NCBI GenBank assembly: GCA_019931245.1
Contig: JAINDL010000006.1
Span: 1 to 64,000, forward strand
From: Bryobacteraceae bacterium CoA2 C42
GTDB taxonomy: Bacteria > Acidobacteriota > Terriglobia > Bryobacterales > Bryobacteraceae
Direction: 5' to 3'
Length of the DNA: 64,000 bases
Positions within the stretch are counted from its first letter, which is position 1, and each line of letters begins with the position of its first letter. The position numbers and the translations under genes were made by a program. Below, piece by piece: positions 36,555-45,744 of the stretch. The notes under the pieces are model-generated. The model worked only from the letters and a program-made list of their open reading frames with translations. It had not been told where the DNA came from and did not search any database.

Positions 36555-39228
36555 GGGGTAAAGGGATGGACTCGTGTTCGTGGATCATCTGGCGCTCGTT
36601 GTTGTCTTCAGCGCTCTGTTGCCGGTGCTTCTGCGTAATCGCCTGCGCCGATTCGTCGGCCTTGAAACGGCGAAACAACTTCTCCTCGCGTTCGGCCTTG
36701 GCCGCATCGCCGAGGCCGCGGTAGGCCAGCATCAGCGTGTAGTGCGCCGGCACGTCTTCGGGGTCAATCGCGAGCACCTTCTCAAGCGCGGCAATCGCCT
36801 CCGGATAGCGGCGCTGCAAAAACAGCAGCCGTCCAATCTGGTTCTGCGCCACGCGGTCGCGTGGATACTGCGCCACGACGCGGTCGAGGCTGGCAAGCGC
36901 GGCGTCGTAGTCGCCATCGGCCTTGTGGACGAGCGCCTCAAAAAAGTGGATCCGCGCCAGGGAAGCGTTAATGGCGCGCGCCTTGGCCAGATAGGGCTTG
37001 GCCGCTTCGGTCTCCCCCTCCTGAATCAGCGCCCGGGCGACGTTCAGCCAGCCATCGGCGTAGCCCGGCTCCGCCTCGGTGACTTTCTTGAAGGCATACT
37101 CCGCGCCCTTCAGATCACCCTGCAGCAGCAGGCCGATTCCCCAGTCGTTCCACCGCTCCCGCGCCGCCCGGCTGGGGACGGATTTCCACTGAGTAGGCCC
37201 GGCGCCCAGCGCGAGTTCCACCCGCGAGGTGGCCAGGGTGACGATAGGCAGCACCGGAATCTCATCCTTGATCCGGCCCGACACATTGGCGGGGATATTG
37301 GCTTTGTCAAAACTATACTCCCGGCTGTCATGATCGAGCCCCGCCGACCCCGCCCCGGCCTTTCCGGCAAAGGCGTACTTGTTATAGAAGTGCGAAAACT
37401 TGCGATAGTTCAGCTTGGCGGTGAACGTGAGCGGCCCCCGCGCTTTTTCCGGAATCTTCACGCGGTAGTGTACCGTGTCGGCAGCACCCGGCGGAATCGC
37501 GCGGACATAGAACGCACTGCGCGCCTGCCAGGCGTTGCGCTTGTTGATCGGGTTGCCTTCTCCATCGAGCAGGAACGAACGGTAAAAATGCGCCCCCGGC
37601 TCCACAGCCCCGTCCTCCTCGAGCGCCCCGGACCAGAAAATCGTCTTCCCGTCGGCGTCCTTGCCCTCCAGCTCAAGCCAGATATCAAACGAGTCAATCG
37701 TGCCGCCCGGGAAGAAGTGGCCAATCTTGCGCGTCCGCACCACCACGTCGAGCCGTACGGTCTGCCCCGCAGTAAACGTCGCGCCCGATTCGTTCAGCGG
37801 CGCCGCCAGTTCGCCAACCTCCCGGATCATCAACGCGCCTCCCGCCTCGGCCTCTTCGCCCACCACGTTCAACGACGCCGCCATCGGCGCCTCGGAACTC
37901 CGGCGCCGCATCTGCGGCCCGCCATCCTTCTGCACCGGCGCGGCGGCAAAGATATCCACCGAGATAAAGCCCGAGGTCAGAAACTGCCGCGTGACGTCCA
38001 ACTGCTCCTGGTCTTTGTTGACGTGCGCCACCGCCATGTTCGCCCCCGGAAACCGGTGGTTATGAATCTTGCCGTCCCGGTTACCCGGGTCCTGCGAGTC
38101 GACGAGCGGCATGTGGCAATCGGTGCAGGTCGAGGTCTTGGGCGGATAGTAGAAGCTGCGCGCCCCTTGGCCCGAAACCCCCGAAGCCTGCCAGTTATCG
38201 TAGTCGTTGAAGCCGCGGAGCCACCGGTAGTTGTTCACCGGAACATCGAGATGCACCTTGTGGCAGGACGAACAGAACTCGGCCGAGTCCTGCTTCATGA
38301 ACGGCTTCAGAAACGTGCGGCGGTGGGGCTCCGGGTCGAGATAGGTCAGGAAGTTATCGATCGCTCGAACGTAGCGGTTCCGGCTCGACGCTAACTCGTG
38401 CAGCGGCGGATACTCCATCGTGAAGCCGCCGTTGCCCATCGATCCCTCCACCGCCGTAATCGAGTGGCACGAGACACAGCCGAGCCCGTTCTGCGCCTCG
38501 GGGGTATCGATCTGATCCTTGATCGGCTTATCGAAGCGCCCGTTGAAGAAGACAGCGTGGTCGTGACAGCTCGCGCACCACTTACTACCCCGCGTCCCGC
38601 TCAACTCCTGCATGTGCTCAATCGACTTCCGGTAGTACTGGTTGTTAAAGCTCGCAAAGTGGTGCACCGAGCTGTCCCACTGCTTGTAAGCGTCCACGTG
38701 GCACTCGCCGCACAGCTTCGAGTCCATGAAGAAGTCCGAAGGAATCGTCCCTCCCACGTTGGTCTTGGCCGAACTCGGCCAGAAGGGACTCTGCGGGCCG
38801 CCCCCCTCCTCCTCCATCGCCACGGGAACCACCTTCGGGTTCAAGATCCGCTTTACCGGCTGCGGTGCCAGCGGCGCCAGCAGCAGCGCCACCGCCGGCA
38901 CGGCCGCATAGCGCAGCAGATGCTGGCGGAAGTGATAAATCGCCCAGAGCGCGGCCACGGCCCCCAGCGCCATGTGCACCCACAGCAGGCGGTTGTTCGC
39001 CGTGATCGCCCCGGCGTAAGTCAGCCACGCGCCGGTACCAAACACAGCCACCGCAAACAGCTGCAGCGGCCGCGGCAGAAAACGAAAAGCGAGAAGAAAC
39101 ACCAGCGCCCCCAGCGCCAGATGCAAGAGCACGTTCGCCATGTAGAAAATCGTGGGCGAAGCGAACGCACCAATGTAGGCGGTGTTGGCCAGCAGGGCCA
39201 CGAAGAGAATCGCGCTGAGTTTCTTCAT
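36406..39228 (-). CDS. membrane-anchored pentaheme cytochrome c with TPR domain
   Basis: A 940-residue protein. The first 125 residues hold about four membrane helices (AILFVALLANTAYIGAF, VLLHLALGALVFLLAF and two more). A cytochrome c554-like domain has five CxxCH motifs at about residues 173, 218, 251, 319 and 368 (CGECH, CASCH, CVSCH, CSSCH, CTDCH). A beta domain of about 300 residues follows, then TPR repeats from about 690 to 880 (WLNVARALIQEGETEAA, NQIGRLLFLQRRYPEAI). The last 49 residues are low-complexity His/Pro/Arg sequence read out of frame through the start of the CRTAC1 gene, so the native stop may have been lost. It probably passes electrons in the periplasm; the partner is unknown. 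Its ATG overlaps the upstream stop by 4 nt. Confidence 0.88.
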   Translation of the reverse strand: MKKLSAILFVALLANTAYIGAFASPTIFYMANVLLHLALGALVFLLAFRFLPRPLQLFAVAVFGTGAWLTYAGAITANNRLLWVHMALGAVAALWAIYHFRQHLLRYAAVPAVALLLAPLAPQPVKRILNPKVVPVAMEEEGGGPQSPFWPSSAKTNVGGTIPSDFFMDSKLCGECHVDAYKQWDSSVHHFASFNNQYYRKSIEHMQELSGTRGSKWCASCHDHAVFFNGRFDKPIKDQIDTPEAQNGLGCVSCHSITAVEGSMGNGGFTMEYPPLHELASSRNRYVRAIDNFLTYLDPEPHRRTFLKPFMKQDSAEFCSSCHKVHLDVPVNNYRWLRGFNDYDNWQASGVSGQGARSFYYPPKTSTCTDCHMPLVDSQDPGNRDGKIHNHRFPGANMAVAHVNKDQEQLDVTRQFLTSGFISVDIFAAAPVQKDGGPQMRRRSSEAPMAASLNVVGEEAEAGGALMIREVGELAAPLNESGATFTAGQTVRLDVVVRTRKIGHFFPGGTIDSFDIWLELEGKDADGKTIFWSGALEEDGAVEPGAHFYRSFLLDGEGNPINKRNAWQARSAFYVRAIPPGAADTVHYRVKIPEKARGPLTFTAKLNYRKFSHFYNKYAFAGKAGAGSAGLDHDSREYSFDKANIPANVSGRIKDEIPVLPIVTLATSRVELALGAGPTQWKSVPSRAARERWNDWGIGLLLQGDLKGAEYAFKKVTEAEPGYADGWLNVARALIQEGETEAAKPYLAKARAINASLARIHFFEALVHKADGDYDAALASLDRVVAQYPRDRVAQNQIGRLLFLQRRYPEAIAALEKVLAIDPEDVPAHYTLMLAYRGLGDAAKAEREEKLFRRFKADESAQAITQKHRQQSAEDNNERQMIHEHESIPLPHAPSTPTRHLHRHDAPQRAAQPRPLPRSDEGGRPQLRAQQRPSGQTLAP

Positions 39229-42068
39229 CGGGAACTGGTGAGCGGCCGCAACAGGCGCAGGGCCGGACGAGTGAGAGACTCGCGGATCCAGGCGCCGTCA
39301 GGGACCATCTCGCCGTATTCTTTCATGGCGCGGAAAGGCAGCGGAATAGTAGATTTCGAGTATGCCGTGTTGGCGTCCTGGTCCTTGGCCCAGCCCTGCA
39401 CCTGCAGCAGGAAGCTCCGGCGAAAGCCCGGCGCCGGCGGAGCGAGCGCCGGGAACCGTAGCCGCAATTCGTCGCCCGAACCCATGACCACCAGCCGGTC
39501 GTCGGGCCCCTGCAACAGCGGCGACACCGCGCCGTAGCGGGTGTAGAAGCCCGGGGTCGGGTTCCACATCGAAGTCGTCCGCGCCGGCTCATAGGCGAAC
39601 CGCTCCGGCTGCAGCCGCTGCGGATGCACGGTGACGGGCGAGAAGCCGCGGAACTGGAGTTCGGCCGTGGCCGTGAGCGTCTGCTGCCGCACGGTGGGCG
39701 CCTGCGTCTGCTCGCTCAGGAAGATCTCATCCCAGTAGAGCGCCAGGCCCGAGACAATGCGCACCTCCCGGCTCGCCGAAAGCCACTTGCCGCTGAGATC
39801 CACGACGATCGTCTTCGGCTTACCGGCCGGCATCCCCATGTCTTCGATCACGGTCTGCCATTCCCCCTTTGCGTTCTTCACCTGCAACCGGGGCATCAGC
39901 ACCCCCTCCGCCGACGCCTGCGCCGCGCGCAGAAACGTACTGCCGTCGGCCCAGTCCACCCAGCCGGACAGCACCAGAATCGCCCGCCCATCGGCGGCCG
40001 CCGAACCAAAATCGAGGTCCACGTGCGACCGCTCCGCCAAACCGTCCATGGTTCGCCGGAACCCATCTACGTACTGCGCATCGCGGGCCAGCAGCCGTGG
40101 CAGTACATCACGCCCCCGGTGGTCGCGCGCCGCGCGCGGACGCACCGCCCGCTCCACGCCAAACAGCCGGAACTCGGGAAACGGCGGCGCCTTGAACTTG
40201 TCGTTCGTGTACAGCTCCGTCCCCGCCGAATGGTCCACGGCAATCAGCTTGATCTCGTCCAGATAGGCCACCTCGGCCAACTCCTCGGTCAGCCGCACCT
40301 CGTAGTGGCCATCGCGCGGGACGAGCGCCGAACCGGGAATCTGAATATACTCATCGTGGTCCACCGGGAAGTAGCTGCCGTCGCCGGACGCAGCCCCGAG
40401 CGGCGCCACCCCGAGCACGTCGGTGATGTACTCGAACTCGCGGCCGTTCCACGTCCACACCATCGGGCAGGAGCCGGACAGCCGCTGGGCCTCTTTAAAC
40501 TCGTGCGCCTTGTTGGCGGCGATGCGCGTCTCGTTCTGGATGAGGCCGTTGGCCCAGGTGATCCGAATCGCATCCGCCTCTTTGTACTGCCGGAGGTTGA
40601 ACGAAATCGGGTTGCCGTCGTAGAGCCGCTTCTGATACAGCCCGCCAGCCTTCACCTCGATCTCCGACCCTGGCGCATGCGCCAGGTTCTTCACCCCGGT
40701 GAGCCGGATGCGGAGCCAGTTGGCCTTGGTCGGGGTGCGGTTCAGGGCGCGCACGGCGCCGTTGGCCGTCAGCAGCAGCAGGTCCATGCGCCCGTCGTTA
40801 TCGAAGTCCGCGGCCGTCGCGCCGGTCACCCCGGCGGGCCAGTTGGCCGGGGTTGCCAGCGCCCCCCACCGGTAATTTCCTTCGTTGCGCAGAATGCCCC
40901 GCGCCGTCACGAGATCAAGCATCCCCCGGCCTTCGAGGTCCGCCGCCGTGAGTCCACCCGGACCCGCCACGGGCGTAAACTTTCCTTCCCGGTTCTTCAG
41001 GATACCGCCGGCGTGCAACAGGTCCATCTCCGCCCGGTTGGCCAGGTCGAACGCCTGCGGCAGGCCAATCGGCGGCAGCGGCTCCGCCTTGTACCGGCCG
41101 GCCAGCTGATCCCGGTAAAGCACGGCGCCCTTGTTGGGGTGGATGAGGATCAGGTCCATCCCCTTGGTCTCATACACGGCCCGGAACGTCATGCCCCCGG
41201 TCGCCGTCCCCTCGGCCAGCGGAAAGTCCGCCGTGCGGTCCACCTTCCCCGCCTCGCCCTGGTTGCGCAGCAGCTTCGTCTGCGGGCCCAGCACGAACTC
41301 ATCAAGATCGTAGTCGTGGTCGTAGTCAAGCAGGATGGTCCGCGCCTCCGCCGGCGCCGCGGCCTTCTCAAACACAAACTGCAGCGGAACCGCCGCCGGC
41401 CAAGCGGGCACCGGCTCGGCGTCGTCGAGCACCTCGGAGTAGAAGTTCCATTCCATATCCTCGGGAATGGCCGAACCTTCCTGCTCTTTTTTGATCCGCT
41501 GGAAAGCGGCCAACTCGGCCGCCGCCTCCTCCTTGCGCCCGGCCTGACGATGCAGGTTGAACAGTTGGAAGTGGGGGGCGAAGATGTTGGGGTCGAGCTG
41601 CGCCGCCTGACGAAACGAAGCCATGGCGGCTTCTGGTTCGCCCTTCTGCTTCTGCAGCACCCCGAGGTTGTAATGGCCCCCGGCGTTCAGCGGAACCAAC
41701 TTCACGAACTGTGCCATCTGCACAAACGCCTTGTCGGTCTCGCCGAGCCGCTTCCACTGGATCCCCAGGTTATACCAGGAGTGCGGCAACTGCGGAGCCT
41801 GCCGCTGCACCTTCTCAAGCTCCGCCATGGCCCGCTGCGTCTCGCCGTTGCGCAGGAGCGCCAGGGCGAAGTTCAACCGTTCGCGGGCCGAATTCGGCGC
41901 CAGTTGCAGGGCCTTTTGAAACTCGACAACGGCCTCTTTGCCCGTCGTCGGGTTTTCATAAAACGCCTTACCCAGGTTGCGGACCGTCGCCAGACGTTCC
42001 GCAACCGGGGCAGTGGGGGTTTGGGCCAGTAATGCGGCGATCAGGGAAAAGAGACTGAGGTAGCGCAT
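39225..42068 (-). CDS. TPR and ASPIC/FG-GAP secreted protein
   Basis: A 947-residue protein with a signal peptide (YLSLFSLIAALLAQTP). TPR repeats run from about 25 to 200 (RERLNFALALLRNGETQRA, HSWYNLGIQWKRLGETDKA, GGHYNLGVLQKQKGEPEAA). A FG-GAP-like propeller (LDYDHDYDLDEF, ADFDNDGRMDLLLL) and an ASPIC/UnbV-like stretch (WLRIRLTGVKNLAHAPGSE, DAIRITWANGLIQ) follow, then a long C-terminal beta region (GREFEYITDVLGVAPLGAA). It is the first gene of the operon leading into the pentaheme cytochrome. A TACCAT box 8 nt before the ATG marks a leaderless-type start. It is probably a periplasmic or surface scaffold. Confidence 0.85.
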   Translation of the reverse strand: MRYLSLFSLIAALLAQTPTAPVAERLATVRNLGKAFYENPTTGKEAVVEFQKALQLAPNSARERLNFALALLRNGETQRAMAELEKVQRQAPQLPHSWYNLGIQWKRLGETDKAFVQMAQFVKLVPLNAGGHYNLGVLQKQKGEPEAAMASFRQAAQLDPNIFAPHFQLFNLHRQAGRKEEAAAELAAFQRIKKEQEGSAIPEDMEWNFYSEVLDDAEPVPAWPAAVPLQFVFEKAAAPAEARTILLDYDHDYDLDEFVLGPQTKLLRNQGEAGKVDRTADFPLAEGTATGGMTFRAVYETKGMDLILIHPNKGAVLYRDQLAGRYKAEPLPPIGLPQAFDLANRAEMDLLHAGGILKNREGKFTPVAGPGGLTAADLEGRGMLDLVTARGILRNEGNYRWGALATPANWPAGVTGATAADFDNDGRMDLLLLTANGAVRALNRTPTKANWLRIRLTGVKNLAHAPGSEIEVKAGGLYQKRLYDGNPISFNLRQYKEADAIRITWANGLIQNETRIAANKAHEFKEAQRLSGSCPMVWTWNGREFEYITDVLGVAPLGAASGDGSYFPVDHDEYIQIPGSALVPRDGHYEVRLTEELAEVAYLDEIKLIAVDHSAGTELYTNDKFKAPPFPEFRLFGVERAVRPRAARDHRGRDVLPRLLARDAQYVDGFRRTMDGLAERSHVDLDFGSAAADGRAILVLSGWVDWADGSTFLRAAQASAEGVLMPRLQVKNAKGEWQTVIEDMGMPAGKPKTIVVDLSGKWLSASREVRIVSGLALYWDEIFLSEQTQAPTVRQQTLTATAELQFRGFSPVTVHPQRLQPERFAYEPARTTSMWNPTPGFYTRYGAVSPLLQGPDDRLVVMGSGDELRLRFPALAPPAPGFRRSFLLQVQGWAKDQDANTAYSKSTIPLPFRAMKEYGEMVPDGAWIRESLTRPALRLLRPLTSSR

Positions 42069-42076
42069 TACTGACT

Positions 42077-42082
42077 ATGGTA
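42077..42082 (-). promoter_or_regulatory. TACCAT -10 box for the cytochrome/propeller operon
   Basis: On the minus strand TACCAT ends 8 nt before the ATG at 42068; there is no Shine-Dalgarno. It lies in the 15-nt gap after the CHRD gene, which is transcribed the same way. Confidence 0.4.
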
Positions 42083-42083
42083 C

Positions 42084-44168
42084 CTAGCGAACCGCGAGCG
42101 AGGTCACGTTGGCCGTAACCGTGCCCACCCGCAGCATCACGTTAGCTGGTCCGGGCGCGACGCCGGTTGGAATGTTGGCAAGCACGATGTAGATGCCCGG
42201 GTAGCCGGGAATCGTCGTCGCGCCCATCACCATCGCGTCGCGTCCGCCGATGGAGAGCGTGACCGGGGCCGCTACGAGATTGGCCGCGTCAGGAATCTGC
42301 CCGGTGGCCAGCATCGGCATGGTCTGTCCAAGGCCGGTGGTCACAAAGGCGATCGTCTCGCCGGCGCGCGCGGCGCTTTCGGGACGAACGATGGAGAAGT
42401 CGGCCACGCGCACGGCGAACGCACCCACCGCGTCAAAGAACATTGCGGGAGCCACCGGCGCGACAGTTACCTGGAAGCGGTTTGAGGCGCCGTTGGCCGA
42501 GGTCACGATCACATCGTGCGTACCGGCGGGCGCTTCAAAGGGAACCTGCCCGACGATGTAGCCCGAGGGGTTGTTGCGCGCCTCGAAGCCCAGCGTGATG
42601 ATCGGCACGGGAATGCCTCCCATGGTCACCGACGTGCCGTTGGCGGCGCGGGGCAACTGCAGCCCGACCAGGCCGCCGAGCGCGGTGGGGACTTTAGCCA
42701 GATCCTCGCCAAAGATGGTGAACTGGCCGCCGGGGGCCAGCGTCCGCAGACGCGAATCGCTGACGGCGCTGATGACGTCCACAATCCGCGGCATCCGCGT
42801 GATCGCCGGAGCCAGTTGCGCGCGCACCGCGCCGCCCGCATGGACCGTCGTGTGGAGATTCAGATAGTGATTTTCAGGGTTCCGCAGCAGCGAGTTCAGC
42901 GATGTCAGGGGCTGGCCGCCCACCAGATTCACTGGCCGCCAGATGTTCCCAAAGCCGCCGGGAGAAACCACGGCGCGCTCCCCGGCGGCGATGTTGCTGT
43001 TGATGCTCACCGGGCCGTTCACCCCGGCCGCCGCGTCATGAACATGCAGCCCCGTGAACGTCGTCGCCCCCGGAAACCGGTAGTTCACATCAAAAATGAA
43101 CCGCGCCGCCGTGACGTTGCCGGTTCGGTCCCGCAACGCGTAAATCAAAGCATTCCCCATCGCCGACGCATCGAGCCCCGTCACCGCCGGAACCTCATTG
43201 GCCGGCGACATCATCGTCCGGAAGCTGATCTCCTCCGTGTCGAACATCTGCGACCGGATCAGCCCACCCGGATTCGTGCTGGTATGCAGGTTGATGTAGT
43301 AATCGGCCGGCGAATCGAATAGGCCTTCGAGTGCCGTCACCTGGGCAGCGTTGGCGGCATTAACCTCCACCGGATAGACGAGATTGCCGATGCCATTCGA
43401 CGGCGCCGTCACCGAGGCCGTGCCCGTGATCCCGGTATTGAAAATTACCGGTCCGTTGATGCCCGCCGCGCCGGTGTGGATGTGCAGGCCAGTGATGGTG
43501 CTATCGCCGGGGATCGTGTAATTGACGTCAAAGGTCACTACACCCGCCGCGAGCCGCCCGTTGCTGTAGGCCCTTACGGCTTCAATGGCGCCCACGCCCG
43601 AGGCCGACACGTTCGTAATGGCCGGGACCTCGTTCGCCGGCGACATCAGGCTGAGCAGCGTCGTGGTTTCCGCGCGCATCACTTGGCCGCGAATCACCCC
43701 ACCCGGGAATACCGTCGTGTGCAGGTTCACGTAGTAGCCGGCCGGATTTTCAAACAACCCGCGCAGCGTGGCCACCCCCGCCGCGTTGTCCGGCAGCACC
43801 TGGGCCTGGCGGGAGAGCACGCCGCGGAAAGGAGGCGCAATGGTCACCGCGTTGGCGCCCGCGGCAATCCCCGTATTCACCGTAACCGGCCCGTTCACCC
43901 CCGCGGCGCCCGCGTGAATATGGAGCCCGGTAAAGGTAACCTCTTCGAGAAACGTGTACAGGATGACAAAGTCAACCGACCCGGACACAATCTGGTTTTG
44001 GGCATCGCGCACCACGTGAGCGTAGAGCAGCGCGGTACCGCCGGCCGCGGCCGCAACGGGTGGCACTTCGTTCTGCGGAGAAAGCGCCGCCAGAAAGGCA
44101 ACGGTCTCCGACCGCTGGGCAAACGCCGAAGCCGCCAGCGCGGCAAGGAGAAGAATCAGTTTTTTCAT
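42084..44168 (-). CDS. secreted triple CHRD-domain protein with Solibacter-type C-terminal domain
   Basis: A 694-residue secreted protein (signal MKKLILLLAALAASAFAQ). Three CHRD repeats lie at about residues 20-155, 160-300 and 310-450. Each contains the triplet S(P)xNEVP, FTGLHIHxGAAGxNGP and YYxNLHTxxxPGGxIRxQ. CHRD domains occur in chordin and in bacterial secreted proteins; their ligand is unknown. The last 230 residues (IVDVISAVSDSRLRTLAPGG, FGEDLA, GYIVGQVPFEAPAG, LSIGGRDAMV) match the pattern of the Solibacter C-terminal domain TIGR03437, a good lineage marker. The ATG at 44168 has the ribosome site AGGGTGA 4 nt upstream. Confidence 0.88.
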   Translation of the reverse strand: MKKLILLLAALAASAFAQRSETVAFLAALSPQNEVPPVAAAAGGTALLYAHVVRDAQNQIVSGSVDFVILYTFLEEVTFTGLHIHAGAAGVNGPVTVNTGIAAGANAVTIAPPFRGVLSRQAQVLPDNAAGVATLRGLFENPAGYYVNLHTTVFPGGVIRGQVMRAETTTLLSLMSPANEVPAITNVSASGVGAIEAVRAYSNGRLAAGVVTFDVNYTIPGDSTITGLHIHTGAAGINGPVIFNTGITGTASVTAPSNGIGNLVYPVEVNAANAAQVTALEGLFDSPADYYINLHTSTNPGGLIRSQMFDTEEISFRTMMSPANEVPAVTGLDASAMGNALIYALRDRTGNVTAARFIFDVNYRFPGATTFTGLHVHDAAAGVNGPVSINSNIAAGERAVVSPGGFGNIWRPVNLVGGQPLTSLNSLLRNPENHYLNLHTTVHAGGAVRAQLAPAITRMPRIVDVISAVSDSRLRTLAPGGQFTIFGEDLAKVPTALGGLVGLQLPRAANGTSVTMGGIPVPIITLGFEARNNPSGYIVGQVPFEAPAGTHDVIVTSANGASNRFQVTVAPVAPAMFFDAVGAFAVRVADFSIVRPESAARAGETIAFVTTGLGQTMPMLATGQIPDAANLVAAPVTLSIGGRDAMVMGATTIPGYPGIYIVLANIPTGVAPGPANVMLRVGTVTANVTSLAVR

Positions 44169-44172
44169 GGAA

Positions 44173-44195
44173 TCACCCTGGATATCCAGACAATA
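44173..44195 (-). promoter_or_regulatory. leadered promoter and ribosome site for the CHRD gene
   Basis: AGGGTGA (44179-44173, minus strand) sits 4 nt before the ATG. TATTGT (44195-44190) is a -10 candidate about 21 nt upstream of the ATG. This gene therefore has a normal short leader, in contrast to its leaderless-type neighbours. Confidence 0.45.
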
Positions 44196-44234
44196 TCCCA
44201 TTTGCGGCGCGGTTACACCCGGTCGCCGTAAGAA

Positions 44235-45722
44235 TTAACAACCTTGCGACCGCGTCCGAGCCACCGCCGCCTGCCAACCCGCCCACAGCGCCTCCCGCTC
44301 CGCCGCGGCCATCGAGGGCGTAAACACCCGTTCCGCCTGCCAGAACGACTCGACCTCCTCCACCGAACTCCAGTAACCCACCGCCAACCCGGCCAGGTAA
44401 GCCGCCCCCAGCGCCGTCGTCTCGCTATCCCGCGGACGAACCACCGGACAGCCCAGCATATCGGCCTGAAACTGCATCAGAAAGTTATTCTGCGCCGCCC
44501 CGCCGTCGACGCGCAGCTCCTCGAGCGGTGCGCCCGAATCGGCCTCCATCGCCTGCACCAGTTCACGCGTCTGGTACGCCATGCTTTCGAGCGTGGCCCG
44601 CACCAACTCCGCCCGCCCCGTCGATAGCGTCATCCCCGTCAGGCTCGCCCGCGCCTCCGCGTCCCAGTGCGGCGCCCCCAGGCCCACAAACGCCGGCACC
44701 AGATATACCCCGCCCGTATGCGCCACCGACTGCGCAATCTGCTCCGTCTCCGGCGCCGACTCAATCAGCCCCACCTTATCCCGCAGCCACTGCACCGCCG
44801 CGCCCGCAATGAAGATCGAACCCTCCACCGCGAACTGCGCCCCGCCTCCCAGGTTGGCCGCCCGCGTCCCCAGCAGACGATGGCGCGAAACCGGCCTCTC
44901 CCCACCCGTGTGCAGCAGCGCAAAACACCCCGTGCCGTAAGTATTCTTGGACAGACCCGGACGAAAACAAGCCTGGCCCGCCAGCGCCGCCTGCTGGTCG
45001 CCCGCAATCCCCGCAATCGGAATCTCGACGCCGAGCACCGTCGCCGCCATCTGCCCGCAAATACCGCTCGAAGGCACAATCCGCGGCAGCATCGCCCGCG
45101 GAATGCCGAACAGCGCCAACAGCTCGTCGTCCCAGTCGCCCGTGGCCAGGTCCATCAGCATCGTGCGCGAAGCGTTCGTCGGATCGGTCACGTGCGTCGA
45201 CCCGGCCGTGAGGTTCCAGATCAACCACGTGTCGATGTTGCCAAACAGCAGGTCGCCGGCCGCGGCCCGCTCCCGCGCGCCGGGGGTATGGTCGAGAATC
45301 CATTCCACCTTCGAGCCGGAGAAGTAAGCGTCGATTACCAAGCCTGTCTTCGCCGTCACCCGGGCAGCCTCGGCCGACGCCGCCAGCGTGCGGCACCGCT
45401 CCGCCGTGCGGCGGCACTGCCAGACAATGGCTGGCGCAATCGGCGCGCCCGTGCGGCGGTCCCAAACCACGGTCGTCTCCCGCTGGTTGGTGATGCCTAC
45501 GGCGGCAATCTCCTGCGGTTGCGCGTCGATCTCAGCGAGGGTCCGCCGCATCGCGTCGAGTTGGGCCGTCCAGATCTGCGCCGCGTCCTGCTCCACCCAA
45601 CCGGGCTGGGGATAGCGGCACGGAATGGGCACCGAGGCCATGGCCAGCCGATGGCCTTCCCGGTTATAGAGCGCCGCGCGGGCGGACGTTGTTCCTTCGT
45701 CGAGGGAGAGAATATAACGCAC
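44235..45722 (-). CDS. glpK: glycerol kinase
   Basis: A 495-residue FGGY-family kinase that phosphorylates glycerol with ATP to sn-glycerol 3-phosphate in the cytoplasm. It shows the N-terminal phosphate loop LSLDEGTTSARAALY, the substrate-binding region NQRETTVVWDRRTG and WQCRRT, GNIDTWLIWNL, and in the second half YGTGCFALLHTG and DGGAAQNNFLMQFQAD. Length and order match GlpK throughout. The start is a GTG with TATAAT 6 nt upstream and no ribosome site, a leaderless-type start. No glpF or glpD lies near. It is divergent from the small gene at 45745 with 22 nt between start codons. Confidence 0.95.
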   Translation of the reverse strand: MRYILSLDEGTTSARAALYNREGHRLAMASVPIPCRYPQPGWVEQDAAQIWTAQLDAMRRTLAEIDAQPQEIAAVGITNQRETTVVWDRRTGAPIAPAIVWQCRRTAERCRTLAASAEAARVTAKTGLVIDAYFSGSKVEWILDHTPGARERAAAGDLLFGNIDTWLIWNLTAGSTHVTDPTNASRTMLMDLATGDWDDELLALFGIPRAMLPRIVPSSGICGQMAATVLGVEIPIAGIAGDQQAALAGQACFRPGLSKNTYGTGCFALLHTGGERPVSRHRLLGTRAANLGGGAQFAVEGSIFIAGAAVQWLRDKVGLIESAPETEQIAQSVAHTGGVYLVPAFVGLGAPHWDAEARASLTGMTLSTGRAELVRATLESMAYQTRELVQAMEADSGAPLEELRVDGGAAQNNFLMQFQADMLGCPVVRPRDSETTALGAAYLAGLAVGYWSSVEEVESFWQAERVFTPSMAAAEREALWAGWQAAVARTRSQGC

Positions 45723-45728
45723 TCGCCG

Positions 45729-45736
45729 ATTATAAT
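45729..45736. promoter_or_regulatory. palindromic ATTATAAT, bidirectional -10 element
   Basis: ATTATAAT reads the same on both strands and so contains a consensus TATAAT in each direction. On the minus strand the box ends 6 nt before the GTG of glpK, and on the plus strand 8 nt before the ATG at 45745. One element can thus set both transcript starts at or near the start codons. Confidence 0.6.
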
Positions 45737-45744
45737 GGAGTCAT

